Source: Burkholderia sp. 4M9327F10
GTDB lineage: Bacteria; Pseudomonadota; Gammaproteobacteria; Burkholderiales; Burkholderiaceae
Length of the DNA: 64,000 bases
Direction: 5' to 3'
Assembly: GCF_005503145.1 (NCBI RefSeq)
Contig: NZ_SCNV01000021.1
Location: 1 to 64,000 of the forward strand
The notes beneath the pieces are model-generated. The model made no database searches, had not been told where the DNA came from, and saw nothing but the letters and a program-made list of their open reading frames with translations. Position numbers and translations under genes: made by a program. Of this stretch, positions 26,901-35,414 are shown one piece after another (the stretch's first letter is position 1; each line of letters opens with the position of its first letter).

Positions 26901-27356
26901 GTAGGGTTCAGATTCGCCAGCGGGACTGGAAGACGCGATGCGCAGACCGGCACAGCGCGCGGCAAAGAGGCGGCGGCCCCGGCAAAGTTAAAGTAAAACT
27001 TCACTTCCGGCGCTAAGTTTTGGATTCGACTGAACAATTGCGCTTTGTACGTACAACCTGTGGATAACTTTGTTAACAACTCCGTTTTGGAGGCTGGAAA
27101 ACCGCGCCGTTGCTGCATTGTGTGGGGTTTCTCACATTTCTCCGGGCGCCCGCGAAACCCTTGCCAGTCAAGGACTTGATCAAATGCGCATGCAACTTGC
27201 AAGTGCCATGCCGCGATGAAAGCCTCTACCGCGCCGCAGCGTGATGAATGTGTATAAGTCAAGTCTTGACAACGGCGGAAGCGCCATCCAGCGGCCCAGC
27301 TAACACTATTTTTCCCTTAGCCTCAGAGCCCAGCTCGCCGCAGTGCAACAAAATTG
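26901..27356. other. Intergenic region between priA and hemE
   Basis: About 456 bases, less GC-rich than its neighbours (for instance 26990-27110). It contains a perfect DnaA-box sequence (TGTGGATAA at 27059-27067, reverse of TTATCCACA). Nothing else is recognised; no tRNA, no clear terminator for hemE, no supported ORF. One DnaA box does not make an origin. Confidence 0.5.
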
Positions 27357-28469
27357 TCACGCGTCCGGCGCGGAATTGCCTGCTCCAGCGGCGCGAATCG
27401 CACGGCTGTGGCGATGCACCTCGTCGACCAGTTCAGCGACGTTTTCCGGCGGCGTGAACTGCGAGATGCCGTGGCCGAGATTGAAGACGTGGCCTGGATG
27501 ATTGCCGAAGCTGTCGAGCACCGCGCGCGCTTCCATACGAATCGCCGATGGCGGGGCGAACAGCACCGAAGGATCGATATTGCCCTGCAGAGCCACCCGG
27601 CCGCCGACTCGCTCACGCGCGGCGCCGAGATTCACCGTCCAGTCGAGGCCGACCGCATCGACACCGCTCGCAGCAATCTCGTCGAGCCACAGGCCGCCCC
27701 CCTTCGTGAAGGTGATGACCGGGACCTTTTCGCCGTCGTGTTCGCGCTTGAGCTGGCGGACCACCTGCTCGATGTAATACAGCGAGAAGCGCTGGTAGAT
27801 ACCATCGGCGAGAGCGCCGCCCCAGGTGTCGAAAATCATCACGGCCTGGGCGCCCGCTTCGATCTGCGCATTCAGATACGCCGCCACCGACTGTGCGTTC
27901 ACCTCAAGGATGCGCTGCATCAGATCCGGACGGGCATAGAGCATCGACTTCACGGTGCGGAAGTCGTCCGAGCCGCCGCCCTCCACCATGTAGCAGGCAA
28001 GCGTCCACGGGCTGCCTGAGAAGCCGATCAGCGGCACACGCTGGCGCCCCTGAGTGTCCGTCAGCGCCTTGCGGATTTCGCGTACCGCGTCGGTTACATA
28101 GCGTAGCGTGGCGTCGATATCGGGCACGGCGAGGCGTGCGACGTCCGCTTCGGTGCGCACCGGGCGGGCAAACTTGGGCCCTTCGCCGGCGGCGAACTCC
28201 AGCCCGAGACCCATTGCGTCGGGCACGGTGAGAATGTCGGAGAACAGGATGGCCGCGTCCAGCGGGTAGCGTTCGAGCGGCTGCAGCGTGACTTCGGTCG
28301 CATACCCAGGGTTCTTCGCAAGACCGAGGAAACTGCCGGCGCGGCTACGCGTGGCGTTGTATTCCGGCAGGTAGCGGCCCGCCTGACGCATCAGCCAGAT
28401 CGGCGTGTAGTCGGTCGGCTGGCGCAGCAACGCGCGCAGGAAAGTGTCGTTGAGAAGGTTATGGGCCAC
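27357..28469 (-). CDS. hemE: Uroporphyrinogen decarboxylase
   Basis: A 370-residue enzyme that decarboxylates the four acetate chains of uroporphyrinogen III to give coproporphyrinogen III in haem synthesis. The N-terminal signature PIWLMRQAGRYLPEYNATR and the later GFSGSPWTLACYMVEG are diagnostic; the catalytic aspartate lies in the LFSDILTVPDAMG segment. The frame can begin with TTG at 28490, but GTG at 28469 gives the MAHNLLNDTFLRALL start typical of Burkholderia HemE. Single gene, divergent from pheC. Confidence 0.95.
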   Translation of the reverse strand: MAHNLLNDTFLRALLRQPTDYTPIWLMRQAGRYLPEYNATRSRAGSFLGLAKNPGYATEVTLQPLERYPLDAAILFSDILTVPDAMGLGLEFAAGEGPKFARPVRTEADVARLAVPDIDATLRYVTDAVREIRKALTDTQGRQRVPLIGFSGSPWTLACYMVEGGGSDDFRTVKSMLYARPDLMQRILEVNAQSVAAYLNAQIEAGAQAVMIFDTWGGALADGIYQRFSLYYIEQVVRQLKREHDGEKVPVITFTKGGGLWLDEIAASGVDAVGLDWTVNLGAARERVGGRVALQGNIDPSVLFAPPSAIRMEARAVLDSFGNHPGHVFNLGHGISQFTPPENVAELVDEVHRHSRAIRAAGAGNSAPDA

Positions 28470-28658
28470 GTTGCGTGCGACTGAAGGCAAAGGGGCATTT
28501 TACCGGACCCCGGCCGGGCAATCTTGCATCTTCCTTAATGTAGGCGATAGCAATGCAATGCAGTCGCGCGGCTCGGCTATTTGGCCAATGTTCAGCGAAG
28601 AATTGCCGGGCTATGATCGGCAGCCTTACCAAACAATTACGCGGTTCGAGGAGATGCG

Positions 28659-29483
28659 ATGAAGAAAGCAGCTTGGGTCCTGGTCGTGGCGCTGTCCGGC
28701 GCCGTTCTCGGTGTGGGTGTGGCGAACGCCCAGACGGCCTCCACGCCTGGAGGCGCGGCTAGCGGCACCACCGCGGCCGTGCCGTCGCGGCTCGACGAGA
28801 TTCTGGCCCGCGGCACATTGCGCGCCTGCACGACCGGCGACTACCGGCCGTACTCGTTCTACAAGGGCGACGGGCAATTCGAAGGTATCGATATCGACAT
28901 GACCGAATCGCTCGCGAAATCGCTCGGCGTGAAAGCCGAGTACGTGAAGACATCGTGGTCGAACCTGATGAACGATTTCGTTGCGAAGTGCGATATCGGC
29001 GCAGGCGGGGTCTCGCCAACCCTCGAACGGCAAAAGCGCGCCTTCTTCACGCAGCCGTATATGGTCGACGGCAAAACGCCGATCGCGCGCTGTGACGACG
29101 CGAACAAGTATCAGACCGTCGCCGAGATCGACCAGCCGTCTACCCGCGTCATCGTCAATCCGGGCGGCACGAACGAGCGCTTCGCCAGGCAATATTTCCC
29201 GCACGCCAACCTGACTGTGTATCCGGACAACGTCACTATCTTCAAGCAGATTCTCGCCGGCAAGGCGGATGTGATGGTGACAGATGCGTCCGAAACGCTA
29301 CTGCAGCAGAAACTCAATCCGGGTCTATGCTCTGTGCATCCGGACAAGCCGTTCCAGTACGGCGAGAAGGCGTGGCTGTTGCCGCGCGGCGACGTGGTGT
29401 TCCAGCAGTACGTGAATCAGTGGCTGCATCTCGCCCAGGCTACCGGGGAATACCAGGCCATTTCGGACAAGTGGCTGAAATAA
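28659..29483 (+). CDS. pheC: Periplasmic cyclohexadienyl (prephenate/arogenate) dehydratase, PheC-like
   Basis: A 274-residue exported protein: signal peptide ending near VANAQ (residue 25), then a periplasmic binding-protein fold. Text matches PheC of Pseudomonas, not an ordinary binding protein: CTTGDYRPYSFY, TSWSNLMNDF, VNPGGTNERFARQYFP, YPDNVTIFKQILAGKADVM and VHPDKPFQYGEKAWLLPR with a YVNQWLH near the end. PheC converts prephenate or arogenate to phenylpyruvate or phenylalanine in the periplasm. No permease genes are nearby, which also favours the enzyme. GAGGAG precedes the ATG. An amino-acid binding protein remains the alternative. Confidence 0.75.
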   Translation: MKKAAWVLVVALSGAVLGVGVANAQTASTPGGAASGTTAAVPSRLDEILARGTLRACTTGDYRPYSFYKGDGQFEGIDIDMTESLAKSLGVKAEYVKTSWSNLMNDFVAKCDIGAGGVSPTLERQKRAFFTQPYMVDGKTPIARCDDANKYQTVAEIDQPSTRVIVNPGGTNERFARQYFPHANLTVYPDNVTIFKQILAGKADVMVTDASETLLQQKLNPGLCSVHPDKPFQYGEKAWLLPRGDVVFQQYVNQWLHLAQATGEYQAISDKWLK

Positions 29484-29924
29484 GGGCCTGGGGAGGTGCG
29501 GTTCGTCGCCACAATCCTGTAACCGTGCATCTGGATGTAAGGCTGTAGCGAATAGCCCGGCGGCTGTGGCCGATTTCGGCACGCAAGCCGGGCGGTGCCC
29601 GAAAATGCGCTGCAGCGTTAGGGGCGTGTTCGCCTTACGATCGCCGCGGTTAATCGACATCGGTCGACGTGTGTGAGCGCCGATGCAGCGGGCATATCGC
29701 CGCATAAACAGCACATTCATGCAGTGAAAACTGAACTGGAAGCGGTGCATGATGCACCGCGACTTGTATCAAACAACCTTATGTAACAATCGTTTTAAAC
29801 ATCGGCAATAATTACATTTTAAACACCTTTCAATGGCAAAAAATCCCGCAAAGCCTTATCTGGCGGGCGTTACAACCTGAAACACTTTGTTACCGCGTTG
29901 CCGGAGTTATTCGCCCACAATGCC

Positions 29925-30140
29925 TTTCATCGGTTTCAACACGGATGTGGCTGGGTGCGTGGTGTGAGCGGATACGATGCACTTGCCGGTCGGCGTCAAG
30001 CCGAAGCCCTGTAAAGGGGCATCCCTGCTGGGGCCGTGGTCAACGCTTGGTGCGTTTGCCCAGTCGGTTCCTCCAATGGTCTCCTCGCGCTAACCCCGTA
30101 GCGTGTGGTTTTTAGCGGGCTCCAGGCCCGCTTTTTTTTT
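29925..30140 (+). ncRNA. Candidate small RNA (possibly 6S-like)
   Basis: No supported ORF lies here, yet a good intrinsic terminator ends the segment. A -10-like CACAAT (about 29917) follows a TTGCCG-like -35, giving a transcript of roughly 210 bases. CTGGG near 29952 can pair with CCCAG near 30061, and GAGCG with CGCTT inside that, giving a long interrupted closing stem, which is compatible with 6S RNA, but I see no sequence that proves it. It could also be the long 3'-UTR of pheC. Confidence 0.35.
30114..30140 (+). terminator. Strong intrinsic terminator
   Basis: AGCGGGC-TCCAG-GCCCGCT followed by a run of nine T's (plus strand). The nearest annotated upstream gene ends 630 bases away, which is why a transcript starting in the gap is suspected. 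The minus strand has no T-run, so it does not serve the convergent gene. Confidence 0.9.
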
Positions 30141-30291
30141 CTTTAGCCAAACGTTTGCGCGCTGCTCAGACGAGCTTTGCCGGCCTGCTGCATCAGCCGG
30201 GCTTCGCAAACGGTGGTCATCCCCTCGTGCACACGGCGGCATACGGCAGCGTCACGCAACGGTGACGCTGGGTCGTCGCCGCCTCGTGCCC

Positions 30292-32022
30292 TCAGGCGGT
30301 TTTGTCCTGCTTGATCTGCAGTTCCTGGATCATCCGCTCGCGCATCACAAACTTCTGCACCTTGCCTGTGACGGTCATCGGCAGTTCGTCGACGAAACGG
30401 ATGTACTTCGGTACCTTGTAGTGGGCAATCTGGCCATGGCAGAAGTCCTGGATCTCCTCGGCGCTCGCCTGCTCGCCGGCGCGCAACACGATCCACGCGC
30501 ACACCTCCTCGCCATACTTCGCATCCGGTACGCCGAACACCTGCACACTCTGGATCTTGGGATGCCGGAACAGGAACTCCTCGATCTCGCGCGGGTAGAT
30601 GTTCTCGCCGCCGCGAATCAGCATGTCCTTGAGACGGCCGACGATGTTGCAATAGCCGTCCGCGTCGATCGTTGCGAGATCACCGGTGTGCATCCAGCCA
30701 TCGACGATGCTCTCACGGGTCTTGTCCTCGTCGCCCCAGTAGCCCTGCATCACCGAGTACCCCTTGGTACACAACTCCCCCGTCTCCCCGACCGGCACGA
30801 TGTTGCCGAGCGCGTCGACGACCTTTACTTCGAGATGCGGCTGGATGCGGCCAACCGTCGACGTGCGCTTGTCGAGCGGATCGGTGGTCGAACTCTGGAA
30901 CGACACCGGGCTCGTTTCCGTCATGCCGTAAGCGATTGTGATTTCGCCAAGGTGCATCTTCGAGACGACCTTTTTCATGGTCTCGATCGGGCATGGCGAG
31001 CCGGCCATGATGCCGGTCCGCAGACGCGACAGGTCAAAGCTCGCGAAGTCCGGATGATCGAGTTCGGCGATGAACATGGTGGGTACACCGTGCAACGCCG
31101 TGCATTTTTCCTCGGCAACGGCGGCAAGCGTCGCAGCCGGATCGAAGGCTTCGCCGGGAAACACCATGTTGGCGCCCACCGAGACGCACGCCAGCACGGC
31201 CAGCACCATGCCGAAGCAGTGGTACAGCGGCACCGGAATGCAGAGCCCGTCCTGCTCGGAAAGCCGCATCGCCATCGCGATGTAGCGCGCATTATTGACG
31301 ACGTTACGATGCGTGAGGGTGGCGCCCTTTGGATTACCGGTCGTGCCGCTGGTGAACTGGATGTTGATTGGGTCGTCGGGCGACAGCGTGGCGGCAATCT
31401 CATTTAACTTTGCCGTATCGAGCGTCGCGCGCCCCTGCTCGATGACATCTGAAAAGCTCAGCATGCCCGACACACCGCGATCGCTCATGCGGATCACGAT
31501 ACGCAGATCCGGCAGGCGGGCGGCATGCAGATCGCCGGGCGTCTGCGTCGCGAGCTCGGGAGCCAGTTCCTCCAGCATCTGCAGATACATCGACGACTTG
31601 AAGCGCTCAGCCGCGATGATCGCCTTGCAGCCCACCTTGTTTAGCGCGTACTCGAGTTCGGCCAACCGGTATGCCGGATTGATGTTGACCAGCACAGCGC
31701 CGATGCGCGCGGTAGCGAACTGCGTGAGCAGCCACTCCACCCTGTTCGGCGACCAGATGCCGACACGATCGCCCTTGGCGACGCCGAGCGCGAGTAATCC
31801 GGCCGCCAGCACGTCGACCTCTTGCGCAAAGACCTCCCAGGTCCAGCGAATACCCTGCTCGCGAAACACCACGGCAGGCCTGCCGCTGAAGCGGCGCGCG
31901 GTATCGAGCAGGAACTGTCCGACGGTCGCGTCGCTCAGCGGAATAGCCGTCGAACCGCGTACATAGGACAGCCCGTTCTTCGGTTCGATGAGTGCGCCTT
32001 CACCCGACGCGTGCGTTGCCAT
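30292..32022 (-). CDS. AMP-forming acyl-CoA synthetase
   Basis: A 576-residue member of the ANL superfamily that activates a carboxylic acid (probably a fatty acid) with ATP and CoA. The P-loop-like A3 motif is FTSGTTGNPKGATLTHRN, the A5 motif YGMTETSPV, and later GWMHTGDLATID and GRLKDMLIRGGENIYPREIEE; the C-terminal catalytic lysine is in MTVTGKVQKF. Chain-length preference cannot be read. The frame is open to 32190, but the ATG at 32022 has GGAGACAAC just upstream and begins the typical N-terminus. Single gene downstream of the atp operon on the same strand. Confidence 0.88.
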   Translation of the reverse strand: MATHASGEGALIEPKNGLSYVRGSTAIPLSDATVGQFLLDTARRFSGRPAVVFREQGIRWTWEVFAQEVDVLAAGLLALGVAKGDRVGIWSPNRVEWLLTQFATARIGAVLVNINPAYRLAELEYALNKVGCKAIIAAERFKSSMYLQMLEELAPELATQTPGDLHAARLPDLRIVIRMSDRGVSGMLSFSDVIEQGRATLDTAKLNEIAATLSPDDPINIQFTSGTTGNPKGATLTHRNVVNNARYIAMAMRLSEQDGLCIPVPLYHCFGMVLAVLACVSVGANMVFPGEAFDPAATLAAVAEEKCTALHGVPTMFIAELDHPDFASFDLSRLRTGIMAGSPCPIETMKKVVSKMHLGEITIAYGMTETSPVSFQSSTTDPLDKRTSTVGRIQPHLEVKVVDALGNIVPVGETGELCTKGYSVMQGYWGDEDKTRESIVDGWMHTGDLATIDADGYCNIVGRLKDMLIRGGENIYPREIEEFLFRHPKIQSVQVFGVPDAKYGEEVCAWIVLRAGEQASAEEIQDFCHGQIAHYKVPKYIRFVDELPMTVTGKVQKFVMRERMIQELQIKQDKTA

Positions 32023-32328
32023 GGTGTTGTCTCCATGAGCGGATTGCCGCTCTGTTAAGCGTCCTTGGGTTGGCCGCTTCGCGCCGCGCCCCTGCTCGCT
32101 GGGGTCAAGAACGCATGGGCGGCCCGGCCGGTTCCTGGGACGTCGATTTGAAGCCGATTGTGCCACTGGGGTAAGGCGGCCCGGCATCAAGTGTTACCCG
32201 CAGGAACGCCCGTCACGGCGCGAGCTACGGGCCACGGCCTGATTCCGCTTCCCTTTCCGTAAACGTCAATTGAAGCCGAAAAAAAAGCAGCCGGACAGGC
32301 TGCTTTTTCCCTAATGCTTGCGACTCGC
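32023..32328. other. Intergenic region between acyl-CoA synthetase and atpC
   Basis: About 306 bases. It contains the atp operon terminator at 32279-32308 and presumably the promoter of the synthetase gene, which I could not locate with confidence. No ORF is supported. Confidence 0.6.
32279..32308 (-). terminator. Terminator of the ATP synthase operon
   Basis: AAAAAGCAGCC-GGACA-GGCTGCTTTTT; on the minus strand the stem is followed by a run of eight T's, 21 bases beyond the atpC stop. The plus strand also has T5, so it can work both ways. Confidence 0.9.
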
Positions 32329-32754
32329 TTAGTGCTGACCGCGCAATTTGCGCAGACGCTGGATTGCAGCGAGCTGAGCCGTCGCATACGCGAGTTCCGC
32401 CTGAGCGGTTGCGTATTCGAGGTTCGAACCCGTGTTCTGCAGCGCTTCTTCCGCACGCTTGCGCGCTTCTTCGGCCTTGGCTTCGTCGAGGTCTTTGCCG
32501 CGGATAGCGGTGTCGGCCAGAACCGTCACTGCGCCCGGCTGGACTTCGAGAATACCGCCGGCGACGAACACAAATTCTTCTTCGCCGTTTTCAGCTTCGA
32601 TGCGCACCGCACCCGGACGAATCCGCGTGATGAGCGGCGTGTGGCCCGGCAGAATGCCGAGTTCGCCCGCTTCGCCCGGCAGCGCCACGAATTTCGCCTG
32701 ACCCGAGAAGATCTGCTCTTCCGCGCTGACGACGTCTACTTTAATGGTTGCCAT
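32329..32754 (-). CDS. atpC: ATP synthase F1 epsilon subunit
   Basis: A 141-residue central-stalk subunit. The N-terminal beta sandwich has TIKVDVVSAEEQIFSGQA and GELGILPGHTPLIT; the C-terminal two-helix part (EEARKRAEEALQN ...) can inhibit ATP hydrolysis. An upstream in-frame ATG at 32775 gives a seven-residue extension; ATG 32754 gives the usual MATIKVDVV start and is preferred. Last gene of the operon. Confidence 0.96.
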   Translation of the reverse strand: MATIKVDVVSAEEQIFSGQAKFVALPGEAGELGILPGHTPLITRIRPGAVRIEAENGEEEFVFVAGGILEVQPGAVTVLADTAIRGKDLDEAKAEEARKRAEEALQNTGSNLEYATAQAELAYATAQLAAIQRLRKLRGQH

Positions 32755-32874
32755 ATCGACTCCCTTCCCATGCAAGGCGGGTTGAGCGTATTTCGAGGCG
32801 CCGGTTTCGCAGTGGCTACCCCGAGAAGGTAACCATTGCGTCCAAGCCGACGCCCGCTTCGTTACACCCGACCG

Positions 32875-34269
32875 TTACTGGATCTTCTTGGCCTTTTCGA
32901 AGGCTTCGTCGATCGTGCCGACCATGTAGAACGCCTGCTCCGGCAGATGATCGCACTCACCGCCTACGATCATCTTGAAGCCGCGGATGGTTTCCTTCAG
33001 CGGCACGTACTTGCCCGGCGAGCCCGTGAACACTTCAGCGACGTGGAACGGCTGCGACAGGAAACGCTGGATTTTACGAGCGCGCGCCACGGCGAGCTTG
33101 TCTTCCGGCGCCAGTTCGTCCATGCCCAGAATCGCGATAATGTCGCGCAGTTCCTTGTAGCGCTGCAGCGTTTGCTGCACGCCGCGCGTGATCGAGTAGT
33201 GCTCTTCGCCAATCACGTTCGGGTCGATCTGACGCGAGGTCGAATCGAGCGGGTCGACTGCCGGGTAGATACCCAGCGAAGCGATATCACGCGACAACAC
33301 GACGGTTGCGTCCAGGTGGCCGAAGGTCGTAGCCGGCGACGGGTCGGTCAAGTCGTCCGCAGGGACGTACACGGCCTGCACCGACGTGATCGAGCCAGTC
33401 TTGGTCGACGTAATACGCTCTTGCAGCTTACCCATTTCTTCAGCCAGCGTCGGCTGATAGCCCACTGCCGACGGCATACGGCCGAGCAGTGCCGACACTT
33501 CGGTACCGGCCAGCGTGAAACGGTAGATGTTGTCGACGAAGAACAGCACGTCCAGACCTTCGTCACGGAAGTGTTCAGCCATCGTCAGACCGGTCAGCGC
33601 GACGCGCAGACGGTTGCCCGGCGGCTCGTTCATCTGGCCGTACACCAGCGCGACCTTGTCGAGAACGTTCGAGTCCTTCATTTCATGATAGAAGTCGTTC
33701 CCTTCGCGGGTACGCTCGCCAACACCGGCGAACACGGAGTAACCACCGTGTTCCTTGGCGATGTTGTTGATCAGTTCCATCATGTTCACGGTCTTGCCCA
33801 CACCGGCGCCACCGAACAGACCCACCTTGCCGCCCTTGGCGAACGGGCAGATCAGGTCGATAACCTTGATACCCGTTTCGAGCAGTTCGGTCGACGGCGA
33901 CAGTTCGTCGAACGCCGGAGCCTTCTGGTGAATGCCGCGCGTGACGTCCGAGCTGATCGGGCCAGCTTCGTCGATCGGACGGCCCAGCACGTCCATGATC
34001 CGGCCGAGGGTCGGCTTGCCGACCGGCACGCTGATCGGGTTGCCGGTGTTCTTCACCGTCGTGCCGCGGCGCAGGCCGTCGGATGCACCCAGACAGATGG
34101 TACGGACGACGCCGTCGCCCAGCTGCTGCTGGACTTCGAGAGTCAGTTCCGAACCGTCGAGAATGAGCGCGTCGTAAATCTTCGGCATGTGCTCACGCGG
34201 GAATTCCACGTCGATCACCGCGCCGATGCACTGTACGATCTTGCCTTCTACCAAAGCAGTAGTACTCAT
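32875..34269 (-). CDS. atpD: ATP synthase F1 beta subunit
   Basis: A 464-residue catalytic subunit. Walker A GGAGVGKTVNMMELI, the following GERTREGNDFYHEM with the catalytic glutamate, and the DELSEED-like loop (DELAPEDK) are all present. AAGGAAAAGCG precedes the ATG. The 120-base gap to atpC contains the CCCATGCAAGG motif also seen twice upstream of atpG. Confidence 0.98.
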   Translation of the reverse strand: MSTTALVEGKIVQCIGAVIDVEFPREHMPKIYDALILDGSELTLEVQQQLGDGVVRTICLGASDGLRRGTTVKNTGNPISVPVGKPTLGRIMDVLGRPIDEAGPISSDVTRGIHQKAPAFDELSPSTELLETGIKVIDLICPFAKGGKVGLFGGAGVGKTVNMMELINNIAKEHGGYSVFAGVGERTREGNDFYHEMKDSNVLDKVALVYGQMNEPPGNRLRVALTGLTMAEHFRDEGLDVLFFVDNIYRFTLAGTEVSALLGRMPSAVGYQPTLAEEMGKLQERITSTKTGSITSVQAVYVPADDLTDPSPATTFGHLDATVVLSRDIASLGIYPAVDPLDSTSRQIDPNVIGEEHYSITRGVQQTLQRYKELRDIIAILGMDELAPEDKLAVARARKIQRFLSQPFHVAEVFTGSPGKYVPLKETIRGFKMIVGGECDHLPEQAFYMVGTIDEAFEKAKKIQ

Positions 34270-34355
34270 CGCTTTTCCTTTAGATACTCAATTCTTCACT
34301 CGCGCAAAGGCGCAGTTTCGTGACGCTTGCCCTAAGGCGCGCCTGACCGTTACGG

Positions 34356-35240
34356 TCAGACCGCAGCGGCGCCACCGACGATTTCCGACAGTTCTTTCGT
34401 GATCGCGGCCTGGCGGCTCTTGTTGTACACGAGCTGCAGGTCGTTGATGACCGTCTTCGCGTTGTCCGAAGCAGCCTTCATTGCAACCATCCGTGCCGAC
34501 TGCTCCGACGCCATGTTTTCCGCGACGGCCTGATAGACCAGCGCTTCGACATAACGCACGAGCAATTCGTCCACCACTGCCTGTGCGTCCGGCTCGTAGA
34601 TGTAATCCCACGACGTGCTCGGGACCGTGCCCTCGTCTTCCGTGCGCTCGAACTGGTCTGCCGACAGCGGCAGCAGTTGCTCGATCACCGCTTCCTGCTT
34701 CATCGTATTGACGAAGCGCGTGTACGCGAGGTACACCGCGGAAATCTTGCCTTCCGAGTACATGTCGAGCTGCACCTTCACCGCGCCGATCAGCTTCTCG
34801 AGGTGCGGCGTGTCGCCCAGATGTACGACGTTCGACACCACCTTCGCGCGCAGACGGTTCAGGAAGCCGAGACCCTTGCTGCCGATCGCGGTTGCTTCGA
34901 TCGACTTGCCCTGGCCTTCCAGTTCCTTGAACTTCTGCAGCGCGGCACGCAGCACGTTCGTGTTCATGCCGCCGCACAGACCCTTGTCGGTCGTGACGAG
35001 GATGATGCCAGCCGTCTTCGCGCCCTCGTTCGACACCATGAACGGGTGACGATACTCGGGGTTCGCACGGCTCATGTGCGCAGCGATGTCGCGGACCTTG
35101 TCGGCATACGGGCGAGCAGCGCGCATGCGCTCCTGAGCGCGGCGCATCTTCGATGCGGCCACCATCTCCATCGCTTTCGTGATCTTGCGCGTGTTTTGCA
35201 CGCTCTTGATCTTGCCGCGAATTTCCTTCATTCCAGCCAT
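34356..35240 (-). CDS. atpG: ATP synthase F1 gamma subunit
   Basis: A 294-residue rotor shaft protein: N-terminal coiled-coil helix MKEIRGKIKSVQNTRKITKAMEMVAASKM and C-terminal helix ending NDLQLVYNKSRQAAITKELSEIVGGAAAV, with the Rossmann-like middle (GIILVTTDKGLCGGMNTNV) between. The text matches family length and ends. Confidence 0.97.
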   Translation of the reverse strand: MAGMKEIRGKIKSVQNTRKITKAMEMVAASKMRRAQERMRAARPYADKVRDIAAHMSRANPEYRHPFMVSNEGAKTAGIILVTTDKGLCGGMNTNVLRAALQKFKELEGQGKSIEATAIGSKGLGFLNRLRAKVVSNVVHLGDTPHLEKLIGAVKVQLDMYSEGKISAVYLAYTRFVNTMKQEAVIEQLLPLSADQFERTEDEGTVPSTSWDYIYEPDAQAVVDELLVRYVEALVYQAVAENMASEQSARMVAMKAASDNAKTVINDLQLVYNKSRQAAITKELSEIVGGAAAV

Positions 35241-35285
35241 TGCTTGCTCCTTTTGTCGATCCGAGTTAGCGCTTTAGCGCTTAGT

Positions 35286-35333
35286 CGGGTCCCATGCAAG
35301 GCATGACCCAAGGCTCACCCGGGTCCCATGCAA
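35286..35333. repeat. Short direct repeats between atpA and atpG
   Basis: CGGGTCCCATGCAA occurs at 35286-35299 and again at 35320-35333; the first copy also forms a small CATGC-AAG-GCATG hairpin. The related CCCATGCAAGGCGGG occurs near 32769 between atpD and atpC. They may set mRNA stability or translation inside the operon; function is not known. Confidence 0.5.
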
Positions 35334-35414
35334 AGCGGCCTAGGCAGCGCGGGGGCATTCACATGCGGCCCGCGCCGCTTCAAGGTCCGTTATGCCTTGC
35401 GGGTCACTCGCGGA

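Larger units (their letters stand above)
29484..30291. other. Long gene-free region with a candidate RNA gene
   Basis: About 800 bases without a supported protein gene. 29760-29890 is AT-rich. From about 29920 to 30140 the sequence is GC-rich, folds well by eye and ends in a strong terminator; see the ncRNA candidate. 30141-30291, downstream of the acyl-CoA synthetase gene, shows nothing definite. Confidence 0.6.

Noticed and set aside
27059..27067. Possible replication origin at the DnaA box
   Set aside because: Only one box and no AT-rich unwinding element or dnaA gene; origin proximity is shown better by parAB, parS and mnmG.
30000..30300. CRISPR or attachment-site hypothesis for the 30 kb gap
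   Set aside because: No regularly spaced repeats, no cas genes, no integrase and no tRNA were seen there or elsewhere in the window.
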